NCBI GenBank assembly: GCA_016647705.1
Contig: CM028328.1
Span: 46,866,647-46,930,646 of the forward strand
Length of the DNA stretch: 64,000 bases
Direction: 5' to 3'
From: Eucommia ulmoides
Taxonomy: Eukaryota; Streptophyta; Magnoliopsida; Garryales; Eucommiaceae
This document shows positions 1-11,418 of this stretch, piece by piece. Each line of letters opens with the position of its first letter. The first letter of the stretch is position 1. The position numbers were made by a program, and so were the translations under genes. The notes beneath the pieces were generated by a model. It was not told the origin of the DNA. It made no database searches and was given only the letters and a program-made list of their open reading frames with translations.

Positions 1-420
1 CTATCAAAATCAATTTGAAAATAGATACATAAATTTCACCTATCACCATTTTTTTTTTTTCGTGTTTTAGGTTATCGAAATTTAAATTTGATTGTTACAC
101 ATTTGATTCTTATTAAAATCGTCATGTGATTCGATGAAAAATGTCGGGACGAGATTTTTTTTTCCTTTTGAGCTTAGCTTCCAAGCGTTAGATGAGGACC
201 TTTTATTTATTTATTTTTTACTTTTTTGCATTGAATTATATTGTTATTTAATTCATCCCGTTAGACCATTTGTTAAAAATTAAAATACAATAATACGTTG
301 TTATTAAAAAAGAAAAAATATGTTGCTACTACATGTAAATTTGTCTTTTGAAAAAAGATAAAAAAAAAAATATCATAAAAATATAAAAACAAATAAATAA
401 AACAACAATAAATTTGTTTA
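1..420 (+). mobile_element. Tat/Ogre-like gypsy LTR (element I), left fragment
   Basis: The window opens inside an LTR of the same family as element H. The stretch 113-210 (gattcgatgaaaa, then cgttagatgagga) matches a module present twice in each H LTR (45546-45631 and 45688-45770). The A-rich block 300-415 corresponds to the A-rich part of the H LTR near 45830-45880. The LTR resumes at 40806 after copia A and at 42473 after element J. Non-coding. Whether it is a solo LTR or one end of an element starting outside the window cannot be told. Confidence 0.7.
416..420. repeat. Target-site duplication of copia A, left copy (GTTTA)
   Basis: Five bases directly left of the A LTR. The right copy at 40801-40805 is GTTTG, a 4 of 5 match after 40 kb of later insertions. 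On both sides the flank is LTR I. Confidence 0.65.
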
Positions 421-715
421 TATAAGTTAGGAAAGAATAATCTGATTTTTTCTTGTTATTTGATTGATAGAAACACTAGAATTTAAAGAGAAGCATGACA
501 ACAAACCTGTCATTGAATACCATAATTCTAGCAACAGAAGGATCCCATAATTTAACGGATAAAAATTGACTAGTTCAAAATAAAGAATTCGGAAACATAC
601 TTATCTCCTTATTTTGAGAAACTAACTAACAATAAAATAGGAAACTAACTAAATTACAATAAAATAGGAAACTAGTATTTAGAAATTAGAAACTAATTTC
701 CCTAATTATTCGATA
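421..715 (-). repeat. Copia A 3' LTR
   Basis: 295 bp that aligns along its length with 40500-40800: both share the run attagaaactaatttccct near the right end and gattgatagaaacatag-like sequence near the left end. The right border follows from the polypurine tract starting at 716, the left border from alignment to the partner LTR and the GTTT duplication. Confidence 0.85.
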
Positions 716-728
716 CTCCCCCTCAAGC
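716..728 (-). other. Copia A polypurine tract
   Basis: On the minus strand CTTGAGGGGGAG directly abuts the 3' LTR and overlaps the last pol codons (stop at 723-725). This is the expected plus-strand primer position for a copia element. Confidence 0.85.
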
Positions 729-1312
729 TGGTGCGTAGATGTCCATCATGCCTAGCTTGCTAATGAGAAACTCATAGTTTGGTCTAAACAAGCCCTTTGT
801 AAGAATATCAACTATTTGTTGCGAGGTCGGAACAAATGGCATACAAATAGCTCATGCTTCAATCTTCTCTTTTATGAAGTGTCTATCAATCTCAACATGT
901 TTTGTTTTGTCGTGCTGAACTGGATTGTGTGCAATGCTAATGGCTGCCTTGTTGTCACAGTACAACTTCATAGGCAACGTCATGTGTCATTTTAGTTCTT
1001 CTAAAACTCGTTTCAGCCACATTATCTCACAAACACCTTGAGCCATGGATCTCTATTTTGATTCAGCACTACTCCGAGCAACCACACTTTGTTTTTTGCT
1101 CCTCCATGTTACTAGGTTCCCCCCCCACAAAAGTACAATGACCTGATTCAACTAGCCCAACCCACGTTTGTATATGCTTCAATGCTCCATTGTTCTTCAT
1201 GAGGAGAATGCATGAATTGACTTACAAGACTTATTGCAAATGCGATATCAGGTTGCATGTGTGACAAGTAAATCAGCTTTCCAACTAGCTTTTGGTATCG
1301 TAATGTGTGCAC
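723..1312 (-). pseudogene. Copia A RNase H domain, C-terminal end of pol
   Basis: The minus strand reads as the copia RNase H domain, which would degrade the RNA strand during reverse transcription. Visible in order are a degraded GWASS-type segment, SSAES (normally SSAEAE), the WLKRVLEEL helix, LYCDNKAAI with a conserved aspartate, [18 protein letters not shown], and a terminal ILTKGL followed by a short tail ending in TGA at 723-725. The end coincides with the polypurine tract, as in intact copia elements. Several stops and frame changes separate this part from the RT segment upstream, so it cannot be expressed as one protein. Confidence 0.85.
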
Positions 1313-2099
1313 TTAGCCACCTTTCCCATCCTCGAGTTTTATATTTGGATCTATTGGAGTCTCTATCGGTTGAAAACTACTCATTCTAGTTTCATTGAGT
1401 AAGTCAATGACATATTTTCTTTGTGAAACCACAATTTCCTTCTTTGATTGAGCTACCTCCATTCCAAGAAAATATCTCAGCAATTGCAAGTCTTTAATCT
1501 CAAACTCGGATGCAAGGCACCTTATTAACCACTCTATCTTGTCAATATCATCCCTAGTCAGAATAATAGCGTCCACATATACTATGAGAATGGCTATCTT
1601 CTCACTGGTAGAGTATTGAGTATTTTGTGTACATAGTGTGATCAGTCTATCCATGAATGTATCCTAGTTTCTTCACAAATTGAGTAAACCTCTCAAACCA
1701 AGTTCTTGGAGACTGTTTTAATCCACATAGGAATTTCTTTAGTTTGTAGACCTTTGATCTAATTTTTCCATCAAATCCTGGCGGTTGATCCATGTAGACT
1801 TCCTCCTCCAAGTCACCATTATGAAACACATTTTTCACATCCAAATGCTATAGGGGCTAGTCAAGATTGGTAGCAATTAACAAAAGTACTCTCATTGTGT
1901 TGAGTTTTGCCACGGGTGCAAAGGTTTTAAGGTAGTCAATACCATAGGTTTGGGTAAAACCTTTGGCCACCAAGCATGCCTTGTAGTGCTCAAGTGAACT
2001 ATAGACTTGTATTTGGTGGTGAATACCCACTTTTATCCAACCATCTTCTTCTCCATCGACAGTTCCATTACCTCCCATGTTTTATTTTTTTTCAAAGGC
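1313..2099 (-). pseudogene. Copia A reverse transcriptase, frameshifted
   Basis: RT core of copia A in three pieces. Positions 1857-2078 hold the entry motif [17 protein letters not shown] with [10 protein letters not shown]. Positions 1647-1844 hold MDVKNVFHNGDLEEEVYM and LKQSPRTWFERF. Positions 1313-1654 hold the catalytic and thumb region. The first two pieces share a frame but a stop lies between them; the third is frameshifted. The catalytic box at 1568-1579 reads Y-V-D-A rather than Y-V-D-D, so one metal-binding aspartate is lost. The enzyme would copy the element RNA into cDNA inside the virus-like particle; this copy cannot. Confidence 0.88.
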
Positions 2100-3569
2100 A
2101 CCCATCTCTTCCAGAATAGCCTCCTTCCACTCTGGAACCTGTAGAGCATCCTACACTGACTTTGGAATTTCCACAGAAGACAATTGAGAAGTAAAAGTAG
2201 AGAAAGTAGGCGATATATTTTTTGTAAGAAACAAAATTTGACAGGCGATGCTTGTTACAAGTTCTAACACTCTTTAGCCCAATAATAGAAACATTGAGAT
2301 CAGAAACACTAAACTCAGATTTAAGAGACTTTGAATTAGGTAATTTGTCTTGGAAAAGGGTTAGTATAAGAGTTACCTGGAAATTCAATGGAGTTTTCAC
2401 TTGTCTTTGGTTCAGACTCTTGACATTGCCAAAAAGCGTTGGTCTTATTGTCTTGAATTTGTTTCCTCAATGAGTAAACCAAAAGATCTTTAGTACCTGT
2501 TGTTTTTTCAGTATTGTTTTTATCAAGATCAAAATATGGTGCTATAGAATCTAGACCTGGGTTTTCATTAGTTAAAACACTAGTTTATGTATTGATAAAA
2601 AATGTTGGACCAACAGAATCAAACGTAGTATTGTCAGTTTGAAAGACATCTAGGTGTTTGGAATCTTTAAAAGTTTGAGTTTCAAAAAATGGTTTAGATT
2701 AAAAAAAAAAAAAAAAGTGACATCCATGGTGACCAACATTTTTCTGGAAATAGTATCATAACATTTCTATCCTTTCTGAGTTGAAGTATAGCCTGTAAAA
2801 ATCACTTTCTAGCTTGAGGATCCAATTTTCCTTGGTTGTGGGCATGAATGTGAACAAAAGCAATGCAACCGAACACTTTTAAAGATAAGTTACAGAGCAA
2901 CTTAGATATTGAGAAACTTCTTTAAAAAATATTTAGAGGCACTTGAAATTTTAAAAGTTTTGCAAGAATATGGTTTATAAAGTAAGTAACTGTAAGAACA
3001 GCTTCACCCGAAAGATATATAGGGACCTAATTGGTAAGCAATAGAGCTCTTACAACTTTTAAAAGACGTTTGTTTGTTTGTGTGTCTTTTTTTTTTTTTT
3101 TTTTGGTTCAGCTACCCCATTTTGTTGGGGTGTATCATTTCAAAAACTTTGATGTATCATACCTTTTTCTAAGAAAATTTATCCTAAAATATTCTTAAAG
3201 TACTCTTTGCCATTGTCACTTCTAAATTTTTTAAATTTTTCTTGAAACTATGCCTCTACCATGGCATAAATTTTTTTGAAACCCACTTCTACTTCGGATT
3301 TTTCATGTAGAAAACATACCCAACTAACCCAAATGTGGTCATCAATGAAGATAACAAATCATTTTTTTTCTAGAAAGTGTTGGAACCCTTGATGGTCCCC
3401 ATACATCTCTATGAATTAATGTAAATGGTTAGGATGCTTGATATAGTTTTGGAGGAAAAAATTATTGGTGATATTTGGCTAATTCAAAATCTCAAATTGA
3501 AATGAATATGAACTTTTATTTGTAAATAAACTAGGAAACAAATGTTTAAATAATGGAAACTTGGATGTC
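2100..3569 (-). pseudogene. Copia A integrase and linker to RT, degraded
   Basis: The minus strand from 3569 downward begins just after the conserved histidine motif of the GAG-pre-integrase domain. It continues through integrase core pieces: FIDDHIWVSW with hydrophobic strands near 3280-3345, FRSDNGKEYF with the second aspartate near 3190-3235, and TPQQNGVAE with the catalytic glutamate near 3100-3135. The integrase C-terminus (MLVTMDVTFF-like) is near 2725-2760. A diverged linker to RT fills 2100-2720. D, D and E are all still readable, but poly-T/A runs (near 2701 and 3089) and stops break the frame. Integrase would insert the element cDNA into the chromosome. Confidence 0.75.
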
Positions 3570-3574
3570 CTAAT
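3570..3574. repeat. Target-site duplication of gypsy B, left copy (CTAAT)
   Basis: CTAAT directly before the B 5' LTR, repeated exactly at 38910-38914 directly after the B 3' LTR. Both flanks are copia A pol. Confidence 0.9.
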
Positions 3575-4868
3575 TATGGACACCGCATTTTGTCTCACCT
3601 AGTTAGTGTTGAATCGAGTATAAGTTTAGACAAACTTTAAACTTGCGTTTAAAGAGAAGAAATTTCTACTTGAGTATAGAAAAACAAACAAAAGAATACG
3701 ACAAAACACAAAACTAATAAATTTGACAAAATGCAACTAAGTAAAAATTTCGGGCCAACCTCGAAATTCCCATGATTTAAGGAGGTCTAAAATGAATTTA
3801 CTAAAATTTGATTTTCATAAAATCATATTTAGTATAGATAAACATTAGTCACAAATCTTAAATTATAAGACATTTCAAACAATTAACTCAGTTACCCAGC
3901 CCGACTTTGAAACATGTATATTTCATTAAATCTTGTCAATTTATCACCGAATATAGTTGCTCCTTTCATGCCTACCAAATAACACACTACCAAGAAACAA
4001 TCCAAGATACCTTGATAAAGGATTGGAAAGTTCATGACAAAGCCCTAAATCACAAGGTGATTTAAGGATTGGGCTTCACTTGGATTTTCACCAAATCCAA
4101 GTATTCTTGACAAACCAGCCTAGGCCCAAGAAATCAAGGGCCTAGACATAATTTAAGGACCAAATATTAATCCTTATATTAACCAAGGAAACTTCCTAGA
4201 AGATTCCTACCAATTGGCTAAGGAAGGGAACCAAGACATATAGGGTACAACAAACCGTTATCGAAACTAAACCAGTTCGGTTTGCTACATAAGCTAAGAA
4301 TTCAATGAGCATTGAATGACCATTACATAAAGAATTAAATTCATTGGATGACATATCAAGACCACATTCAAGGTGTCTAGATATTTTAAGCAAAATATCT
4401 TAGAATCAACTAAAAACATTGAATTATAACGACCCGTTACCGAAACCAAACCAGATATGTGGCCTCCAAGAAAAGTATTAAATGCATATCCCATAAAGAA
4501 TTAAATGCCTAGGGATGACATAGAAGGGGTGGATACATTAAACCAGATATTTTCACTAAAATATCTAAGGGTAACTAGGATACTTGGACATCAACTGTCG
4601 ATTACAAACCAAGTTAACCCGATTCCATCCAAACCCAACCATAGGAGTGCTCACCATGAAATGACTCATCACCTAGCATTAAATTCAAAGTGATACCTCA
4701 AGACTAGGTTCAATACACCTTGGATGCATTTATGATGACCAAACCAAAATAGTAAATCTAACTAGTACTTAGCCCCTGAACCGAACCTGATCCATCTTAT
4801 CAAGTCATAAATACATCCATGTGTAAGGAGATTAATTGATTGGAGGATGGATAATGATTGGTAATGAT
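3575..4868 (+). repeat. Gypsy B 5' LTR, truncated
   Basis: Aligns with 35550-36449 of the 3' LTR: both start with caccgcattttgtc/cattgcattttgtc and share gtgatttaaggatt and gattggaggatgg. The match stops at 4868, where SIRE-like copia RNase H sequence begins. Relative to the 3' LTR it has an extra block at 4195-4597. Confidence 0.82.
4195..4597 (+). repeat. Block present only in the B 5' LTR, with an internal duplication
   Basis: The 3' LTR passes from gaccaagaaacc (36172) to gattacgagcc (36187) without this 400 bp. Inside, two related copies are visible: about 4255-4400 and 4428-4570, each with cgttaycgaaac, cataaagaattaaat, gatgacat and aaaatatct. It is either an expansion in the 5' LTR or a deletion in the 3' LTR. 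Confidence 0.6.
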
Positions 4869-5513
4869 CTAAGAAAGACAATAAGCCTGCTATCTTTGTA
4901 GTGGATAAGGCAATTACGTTCTGTTTCTTGCTAGACCAAGAAGCCAAGGCATGTCCTAAAACGTGACATGACCCGTTTGTACCTTTACGCTCAACTTTTC
5001 ATTCGGAAAAATCAACATTGGAGTAACTAGTTAACTTGAAGTCACTCCCCGTAGGATGCCATAATCTTAGGTCACTTGTCCATTTTAAATACCGAAAGAT
5101 CCGCCTAACCGCAGTTAAATGTGATTCTTTAGGATAAAACTAAAATCTAGCACACAAGCAAACACTAAACATTATATCCAGTATACTAGCTGTAAGATAC
5201 AACAAGCTACCAATCTTACCTTGAAACATATTCTCATTTACGTTTTTGCCCGTATCGTCTTTGTCTATTTTCGTAGCTGTTACCATGGGAATTTTATACT
5301 GTTTAGTGCCATCCAAGCTATACCTTTTCAACAACTCTTTAGAATAATTTTTTGGGTTTGCTTGATTTGCAACCCAAGAAAGAAGGTTAACTCTCCCATC
5401 ATACTCATCTCAAATTCGACCTGCATTGTCTTCGCAAACTCTTGACAAAAATCCTCATTTGTAGAACCGAAAATAATATCATCAACATAAATTTGTACTA
5501 ATAGGATATCAAA
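4869..5513 (-). pseudogene. Copia E RT and RNase H remnant; YVDD box intact
   Basis: From the right, the minus strand reads DILLVQIYVDDIIFGST: the RT catalytic box with both aspartates, at 5478-5489. It is followed by FEMSMMGEL, a thumb segment with LKRYSLDGTKQYK and TATKIDKDDTGK (5140-5334), YLTAS-LDIMFSVCLCARF, and the RNase H entry WSSKKQNVIALSTTKIAG (4869-4950). There it stops abruptly at the junction with the B LTR. Element C has the same order at 17700-18400. This is the only one of four copia copies here that keeps the intact YVDD box, but it is a fragment and is not expressible. Confidence 0.82.
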
Positions 5514-6299
5514 ATCATTTTATCGTTAACACACAATATAATGAATCATATCTCTATCATATTAAAGATATTATCCCATATCAATATAGATCTTTTCATA
5601 ATAATAATCATTTAAAAATCAAGAGACATGAAACGTATGAGAATGATGTATTATCATGCATATAGCTAGGTACTTAATGCCTATAAATATATCCACGTAC
5701 AAAAAAATATCCACTTAAAACACTAAGCGGAGATTGATATGATGTGTATTCAAATGATTATATATATAGTATAAAAAAGAATAATCTTCATTTTAAAAAC
5801 TAATATTAACCATACAAGTTTTATTAATGTCATGATCAATTTAAATCATATAAATGAATCAATTAAATCATTCTTTAATCATTTGAAAAACCTTAATATA
5901 TCAAATGGATCACGATATTATGCATTATGATGAGTTAACATATCATTTCAAGATGTATAAAACATCAGCTCAATTCAACACATTTGTATAAAAGATATTT
6001 TAATGAATAAGAGCACATTATACAAATGGTCTCGCTAATATGCAATAAGTCATTACCATTACTTAGCTATAGTATAAACACTTGATTCATTTTCTAAATC
6101 ACGTTACATGTTTCAAAATCAAACATATGATCACTACTCGATATAAGAACATCATAAAAATATGTTAATACACTTTAACTAAATGTGATCTTCATAATTA
6201 CCATGCATTATTTCTAAGACAACAAATAAACACATCATTTAGTTTAAGGCTTAGAAACCATTACCGATTTACCTATTTAGCAAGTCGGACATCTCATTC
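5514..6299. other. AT-rich block of unknown origin inside copia E
   Basis: About 790 bp lies where protease, integrase and the N-terminal part of RT should be. It is strongly AT-rich, has no long reading frame and no visible similarity to copia C or to any other part of the window. I saw no terminal inverted repeats or flanking duplication. It could be a diverged insertion or filler DNA from a deletion repair. Confidence 0.5.
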
Positions 6300-7535
6300 T
6301 TTAACAAATTTAATGAATTGAAACTGCGAAGGGTTAGGAGTACCTCTTATATTCTTAGTGACGGCTTTACTTTTTTCATCATTTGTACCAACGATTGATC
6401 TAGGTACACAATTTCTCTTGGCCTGTGGCTTTGGTACATCTTTTCTGTTAGCACGTGTTGCTTGTGGCTTCTTTGTAACTTCACGTCTTGATTTTGGTAC
6501 ATTTTTTCGCTTCGTACATCATGCTTGTGAAATATTGGTTACTTCCTTTCATAACTTTGATATAACATTTTGGTTTGTTCTATTCGATCCAGTCTCCACA
6601 TTATGTAACTCTGCATAAGACATTTGCATAGCTCTTTGTAGTATCCATTTCAATTTGGATATATTCTTAGACATAAACTTAGGATTCTGGAATGGACATG
6701 ATACTTTAAAATGTCAAACCCTATTACAATGATTACATCTCAACTTTGAATCAACCTCTTTGGCAATAAGGGCGAACATCGGAGTTATGTTATTATCGCT
6801 TGATACTTCGGCACTATTGGAATCTGTATCATCCCATGTTTCTTTCATAGGTCTCTCTCTTCTGTTTAGCTTTCTTTCTAATCCAACCTCATGTTGTTGC
6901 ATAGTCATCTCATGAGTTATTAAATCACCGATGAGTTCATCGGTAGTGAGTTTAGTGAGATCTTTAGCATCCTTAATTACAATCACTTTTGATTCCCAGA
7001 TCTTGGGTAATAAGTTCAAGATCTTTTGTACTTTTTGCTCCATGGAATATGGCTTTCCAAACTAATTAAGACTGTTACACATGTTGGTGAATCTCACAAA
7101 CATCTCCGAGATGGTTTCTACATCACCTATTCTGAACACTTCAAATTGGTAAGTGTAAGAATCAATTATGGGTTCCTTCACTTGATCAGTTCACTCATAT
7201 GTGACTTTCAATGTATCCCATATTTCTTTCGCAAAAACACAACCTGAAACTTTGTTGTACTCATTTGCATCTAAAGAATAAAGAAAAAATTTAATAGCCT
7301 AAGAGTTAATAGACAATTTCTGTTTATCGAAGGAACTCATTTGTTCCTTTCCTTTAATTAATTCATTCTCCATACGAATGTAAGGGCCATCTTCAATAGC
7401 CAACCGTGCCTCATAGTTAGTGGCTTGCAAAAATGCAAACATCCTATTCTTTGAAAAGGCATAATTACTTCCTATAAACAACAATGGACAGTGCATAGAA
7501 TGCCCCTCACTGATAGAACCAATAAAATATGCCAT
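6300..7535 (-). pseudogene. Copia E gag (SIRE-like), broken by stop codons
   Basis: Gag would form the virus-like particle. The start is chosen at 7535, where MAYFIGSISEGHSMHCPLLF parallels the start of C gag (MAHIIGTLAEGQSMHRPPLF). In the same frame follow the gag core (7040-7300), LTTDELIGDLITHEM (near 6930) and a CNHC zinc-knuckle start (near 6722-6735) with the following H and C readable after a stop. The part 6300-6640 is a basic K/R-rich linker that would lead to protease. Pieces 7299-7535 and 6714-7043 share one frame, so nonsense changes rather than frameshifts dominate. The primer binding site lies just upstream. Confidence 0.82.
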
Positions 7536-7576
7536 GATCTTTATTAGCTAGGAGTTTAAACCAATTGAGCGAAACC

Positions 7577-7588
7577 AGCTCTGCTACC
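7577..7588 (-). other. Decayed tRNA-Met-type primer binding site of copia E, cut by element D
   Basis: The minus strand reads GGTAGCAGAGC where an intact site would read TGGTATCAGAGC. It abuts the left border of element D at 7589, so D landed in or beside the priming site. Confidence 0.6.
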
Positions 7589-9004
7589 TGGTAGTGATTA
7601 TTTTGCTACACCGCAAGTGTACAGGTCAAGTTTTAATAGTATAGGATAAGTAGAGTATCGTATCCACATGGATTGGTTTAAATCGTTGCTAAGTACCACG
7701 ATTATCGTAACCTAACTTTATATAGCCATCCAAATTTAAGGTATGTAAAAATAAAACTAAAACGGACATAAAATCAAAAGTAAAATAAAATATGGACTTC
7801 TTATACACAGTTATTCAAGGGGAGGGTCTGATAACACTTTGCTAAATGATCCCAATCCAATTCAAGGTTGTTAATTAAATTTATGCCCAATCATTAACCA
7901 TTTGTGTCTAAATTGACCTCACTTCCACCTCTAGAATGCCAAGTAAGATCATTTGTATAATTATTCGAATTAATATCTCTATTCAACTCAACTAATTATC
8001 CAATCTTTATGTCTCACCCATCAAATGGCTACTCAAATTATATTAGTCTCGCGCACTAAATATAACAATGGTTGTATTTTTTTGGTCTCAATGTGCAAGA
8101 TTGTCACCTCTCGGATGCCTAATCTTACTGATATATGATCTAATTTACCTTTTGCATAAATTAGCAAATACGCATAAAAAAACACAAATGATCAAAATAT
8201 GAAATCCAATTAACAAAATCTTAAAGTCTCAAGGCATAATTCATATAAAGCTATTCAAATCCCCCTAGATAGAAACTTTAACTCAACATAATGGAATCAT
8301 GCTAATCTTTTCAAGAAATTCATAAACACAAACATGTTTAACATAATATCACATATAAAAAATTCAATAAAGATTAAGGTAAGAGAAAGGAAGAGAAAAA
8401 TCTTTTTTATGGAGATGAGCTTCAATTCTTCAATAATCTTCAATAGACTTCAATTCAAATTCCGTCTCTAGAGGTTATGTGCTTCTAATGGTGTTCTTTT
8501 ATCTAAGAATCTCTCAAAATCATCTCACTAATGGTATTTTCTCTCCCAAATTCATCACCCCTAGGGTTTGAGGTACAAGATGGTATAAAAAGGGCTCAAA
8601 ATAGGTCTTATCCATGTTTTGGGACTGTAGCGAGGCTTTTTTTCCCACTGCAGCGCAAAGTTTCTGACCTGTTGGGACAGAACTTTGGTGTTGCAGCGCG
8701 CATCTTCTGAAATCTAGCCATAATTTTCTCGTCTGAACTTCGATTGAGATGATTCAAGATGATATGGAAAGCTAGAAAGAGATATAAAAGTTTCTTGTTT
8801 TAAGGTTTTTCAAAATTAGATTGCATCATGATGAAAATTAGGCTTGCAATTTTTGCACCTGCATTCATTTTACACATTTTCTCCTATTTACTTATATTCT
8901 TATAGAATAGTACAAAAACACATTAAACTAACAAAAATACTTGAAAACTCACAAATATTTAAATCTGAAAGTACTTGATTTGTTGGTAAATAAACTACCC
9001 ATCA
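7589..9004 (-). repeat. Element D 3' LTR
   Basis: 1416 bp. Both LTRs share gattattttg at the left end, caagtgtacrggtca, the run aaatttaaggtatgtaaaaa, and the ctgcagcg-rich segment (8625-8715). The right border acccatca is followed by the polypurine tract. Confidence 0.85.
8625..8715 (-). repeat. CTGCAGCG motif cluster in D LTR
   Basis: Repeats of ctgtagcgagg, ctgcagcgcaaag and ttgcagcgcgcat within 90 bp, spaced about 35-50 bp. The right LTR has the equivalent cluster at 12393-12487 with four copies. CTGCAG is a palindrome. The cluster lies just upstream, on the minus strand, of a TATA-like stretch at 8583-8594. Confidence 0.6.
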
Positions 9005-9020
9005 AATACCTCAAAACTCA
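9005..9020 (-). other. Element D polypurine tract region
   Basis: The minus strand reads GAGTTTTGAGGTATT immediately before the LTR start TGATGGGTAG. A weak tract, but in the expected position. Confidence 0.55.
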
Positions 9021-10539
9021 AACATTTGTTTGTCCTCAAGCAAACAAAGAAAAAATAAAAAACAAAACAAATCAAGTATTAAGACGTTAACGATAAAAGT
9101 GTGAGTTTCGTATCAAATGAAAAACCGTAATAGAATCTCTGAAGTCACAAAATGCTCTAAGCTTAAAGGAAATGCGCATGTTGAGATTATTTAGAATTTC
9201 AACTCCTAGCATCAATTTCAATCTACTCAAGACTCTCGATGTATAAGTGTGTGCACAATCACTCTCACCCAACCAAACGAGTCTCGAACAAATTTATGTG
9301 CTAAGAAGATAATGAATTATCTATAGATTGTGAATTTAAGAACAACTAAAAGCCCATTTTTCGTGTCACTTTTCATTGATTATGCCTAGGTTCATATGTC
9401 ATTGGAGATCAAAAGGAACTTGAGGGTTGTAATATATGGCTAAGGTAGAAGGTAGATGCGAATGTCATTTTTAGGTTCAAATCACCCTAGACATATATTA
9501 CAACTCATGGATCTTGCAAGATTACTAAGAATTTTTTTTACCGACTCCCTCTTTCATCAAATGTCTTCTTTCAATTGATCCCACCAGGTATTATTTACCG
9601 AAACAAACTAAAACACATGTTTTTTTCTTTCACAATAGGTAAGAACCACACCCCAAACTCAAAATCAACATTGTCCTCAATGTTGTAAGGAAATACAAGG
9701 AAGTAACTCAACTCATCTCCCAATTGATTTGTTTTTAACCCAATCCACCAATGATTTTCCACACACACCCCATGCTTGTCCTTACACTCAATGATCCCTG
9801 CAACAATGACAATTAGTGATGGGTTTAGAAAATAGGAATGCATTTAGTGCGTTGGATGAACATATAAGGGGAATGAAAGAATTAAGAAATAAGGCTCAAC
9901 AGGAGTAACGAAGGATTTCGCCCCAAGTTTCACTCTAATGTCTCAATCATCTCTCCAATAACACATAACTTAGTATTTTGCCCCAATTTTCACTCAAATA
10001 GGTTCTAGTCTTAATGAGATGTCAAATCCAACCTAAAACACATAAACATTTTCCAAGTACTCAAAAGATCAAGTGATCATGATTCATGGTACTCAAATAT
10101 AAAGAGTTAAGAGTTAATTTTAATCAACATGAGTCAAGCACATAGAAATCTCAATGCAATACATTTCGAAAGAGCTAAGAAACATCAAGTGTCCATACTC
10201 ATCATCAATATCAACTCATTTCATCTCAACTAAACTCACAATTTATTCAAACAAACCAAAAAAAACAAAAACTAAAAACATGCCCAAAAGAACACAAGTT
10301 ATACGAAGAGAAGTTATACATACAAGCATTTCCTAAACCCAACAAAAATAAGCCTACTTTTGCCTCACCCTCAAACTCAAAGTAAACATGTATTCAAATT
10401 AAACATGATTAAGAACACGTATTAGTGAGGTGAGAGAACACGTACAGGGGAGGCGAGACAATCTCGCCTCCTAGTGTGGTTGGCAGTGATGCTCCGGGCA
10501 AGGTAACCGATGTGGGGCTTTATTCCATAGCTTGCATTG
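9021..10539 (-). other. Element D internal non-coding region
   Basis: About 1.5 kb between the broken ORF and the 3' LTR. It is AT-rich with no recognisable protein. Short reading frames here show no family motif. Confidence 0.6.
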
Positions 10540-11142
10540 TTAGACTCTATTATTTGAAAACTTGAGTTGCCTCCCAAGAAACGCTTGGTTTAATATCTTT
10601 GGCTTGATAACGGAGAAGGGCTCATCAAAGAGTGGCTTCCACCCATAGTATATGCCATACAACACAATAAATGGGTTTTGGTTTTGAATGCCCTCAAGTT
10701 TGGCAAGATATGAAAATAATTGGCACGTATGCTCAATTTGACTTAGCTCCGGCATTTGTGCCTAGAGGGCATGAATGAACGGTGCTAAAGGTGGATGAGG
10801 ACAAGTGACCCACATCGGATCCTCATAGATGTATTCATTTTTTATCGGCATTGGTATCACAATATGGATCTCAAAAGGTTGATAATCACAAGTGTTGTCA
10901 TGTGATTCTTCATCGTTGATCAATTTTTGGGTCTCTTCATCATTAGAATTATCATCATCATTGAATAAACCCAAGTTCCTCTTACTTGTGCGCGATTCCT
11001 CATGGTGGCTTTCAATGATCGGCCATGGCAACACTAATTGGACTCTAGGAGGGGAGGACTCCAAATCATCTTGTGATTTGTCATCAATGAACAATTCTTG
11101 AGTCTCATCCTCTTTTGAATTATCTCCATAAGACACCTCCAA
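10540..11142 (-). pseudogene. Acidic protein of non-autonomous element D, one in-frame stop
   Basis: A minus-strand frame starts at ATG 11142, runs to a single stop at 10762, and continues in the same frame to 10540: about 200 codons in all. The N-terminal part is rich in D, E, N and S, with two related acidic stretches (about residues 5-30 and 60-85), each followed by a proline-containing hydrophobic segment (LVLPWPI and IVIPMPI). The second part has LVxYGIYYGWKP-like aromatic residues and ends NQAFLGRQLKFSNN. I do not recognise an enzymatic family. The position, about 250 bp after the primer binding site, suggests it is the single ORF of the element. Confidence 0.6.
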
Positions 11143-11394
11143 TATTCTTCCCCTTGTATTCGGTTCCTAATAGTGGCTTTCACATACGAATTTGGCTTGT
11201 GTGTCTCTCATTTTTCTCATGATACACTGAGTTTCCATCGTGAATGCAGTGAATGTGTCTTTTAGGGTACGAGAAGACTCTACAAGTACCTCACAATATA
11301 AGAAATCAAAAAACAACAATTAAAAATGAAAATAAATGCCTAAACTAAAATCAAATTACTTACTCACAATATTAACAACAATCTAAAACGTCAA
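11143..11394 (-). other. Element D 5' untranslated leader
   Basis: About 250 bp between the primer binding site and the ORF start, AT-rich, without motifs I recognise. Confidence 0.55.
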
Positions 11395-11412
11395 TCCCCG
11401 GCAACGACGCCA
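11395..11412 (-). other. Element D primer binding-like site
   Basis: The minus strand reads TGGCGTCGTTGCCGGGGA six bases inside the 5' LTR border. It starts with TGG as required to pair with a tRNA CCA end. The same sequence type occurs at the matching place in element F (32391-32408). Confidence 0.75.
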
Positions 11413-11418
11413 AAAATT

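Noticed and set aside
2252..2473. Plus-strand frame opposite copia A
   Set aside because: It is the antisense of the integrase-RT linker; no plus-strand gene evidence.
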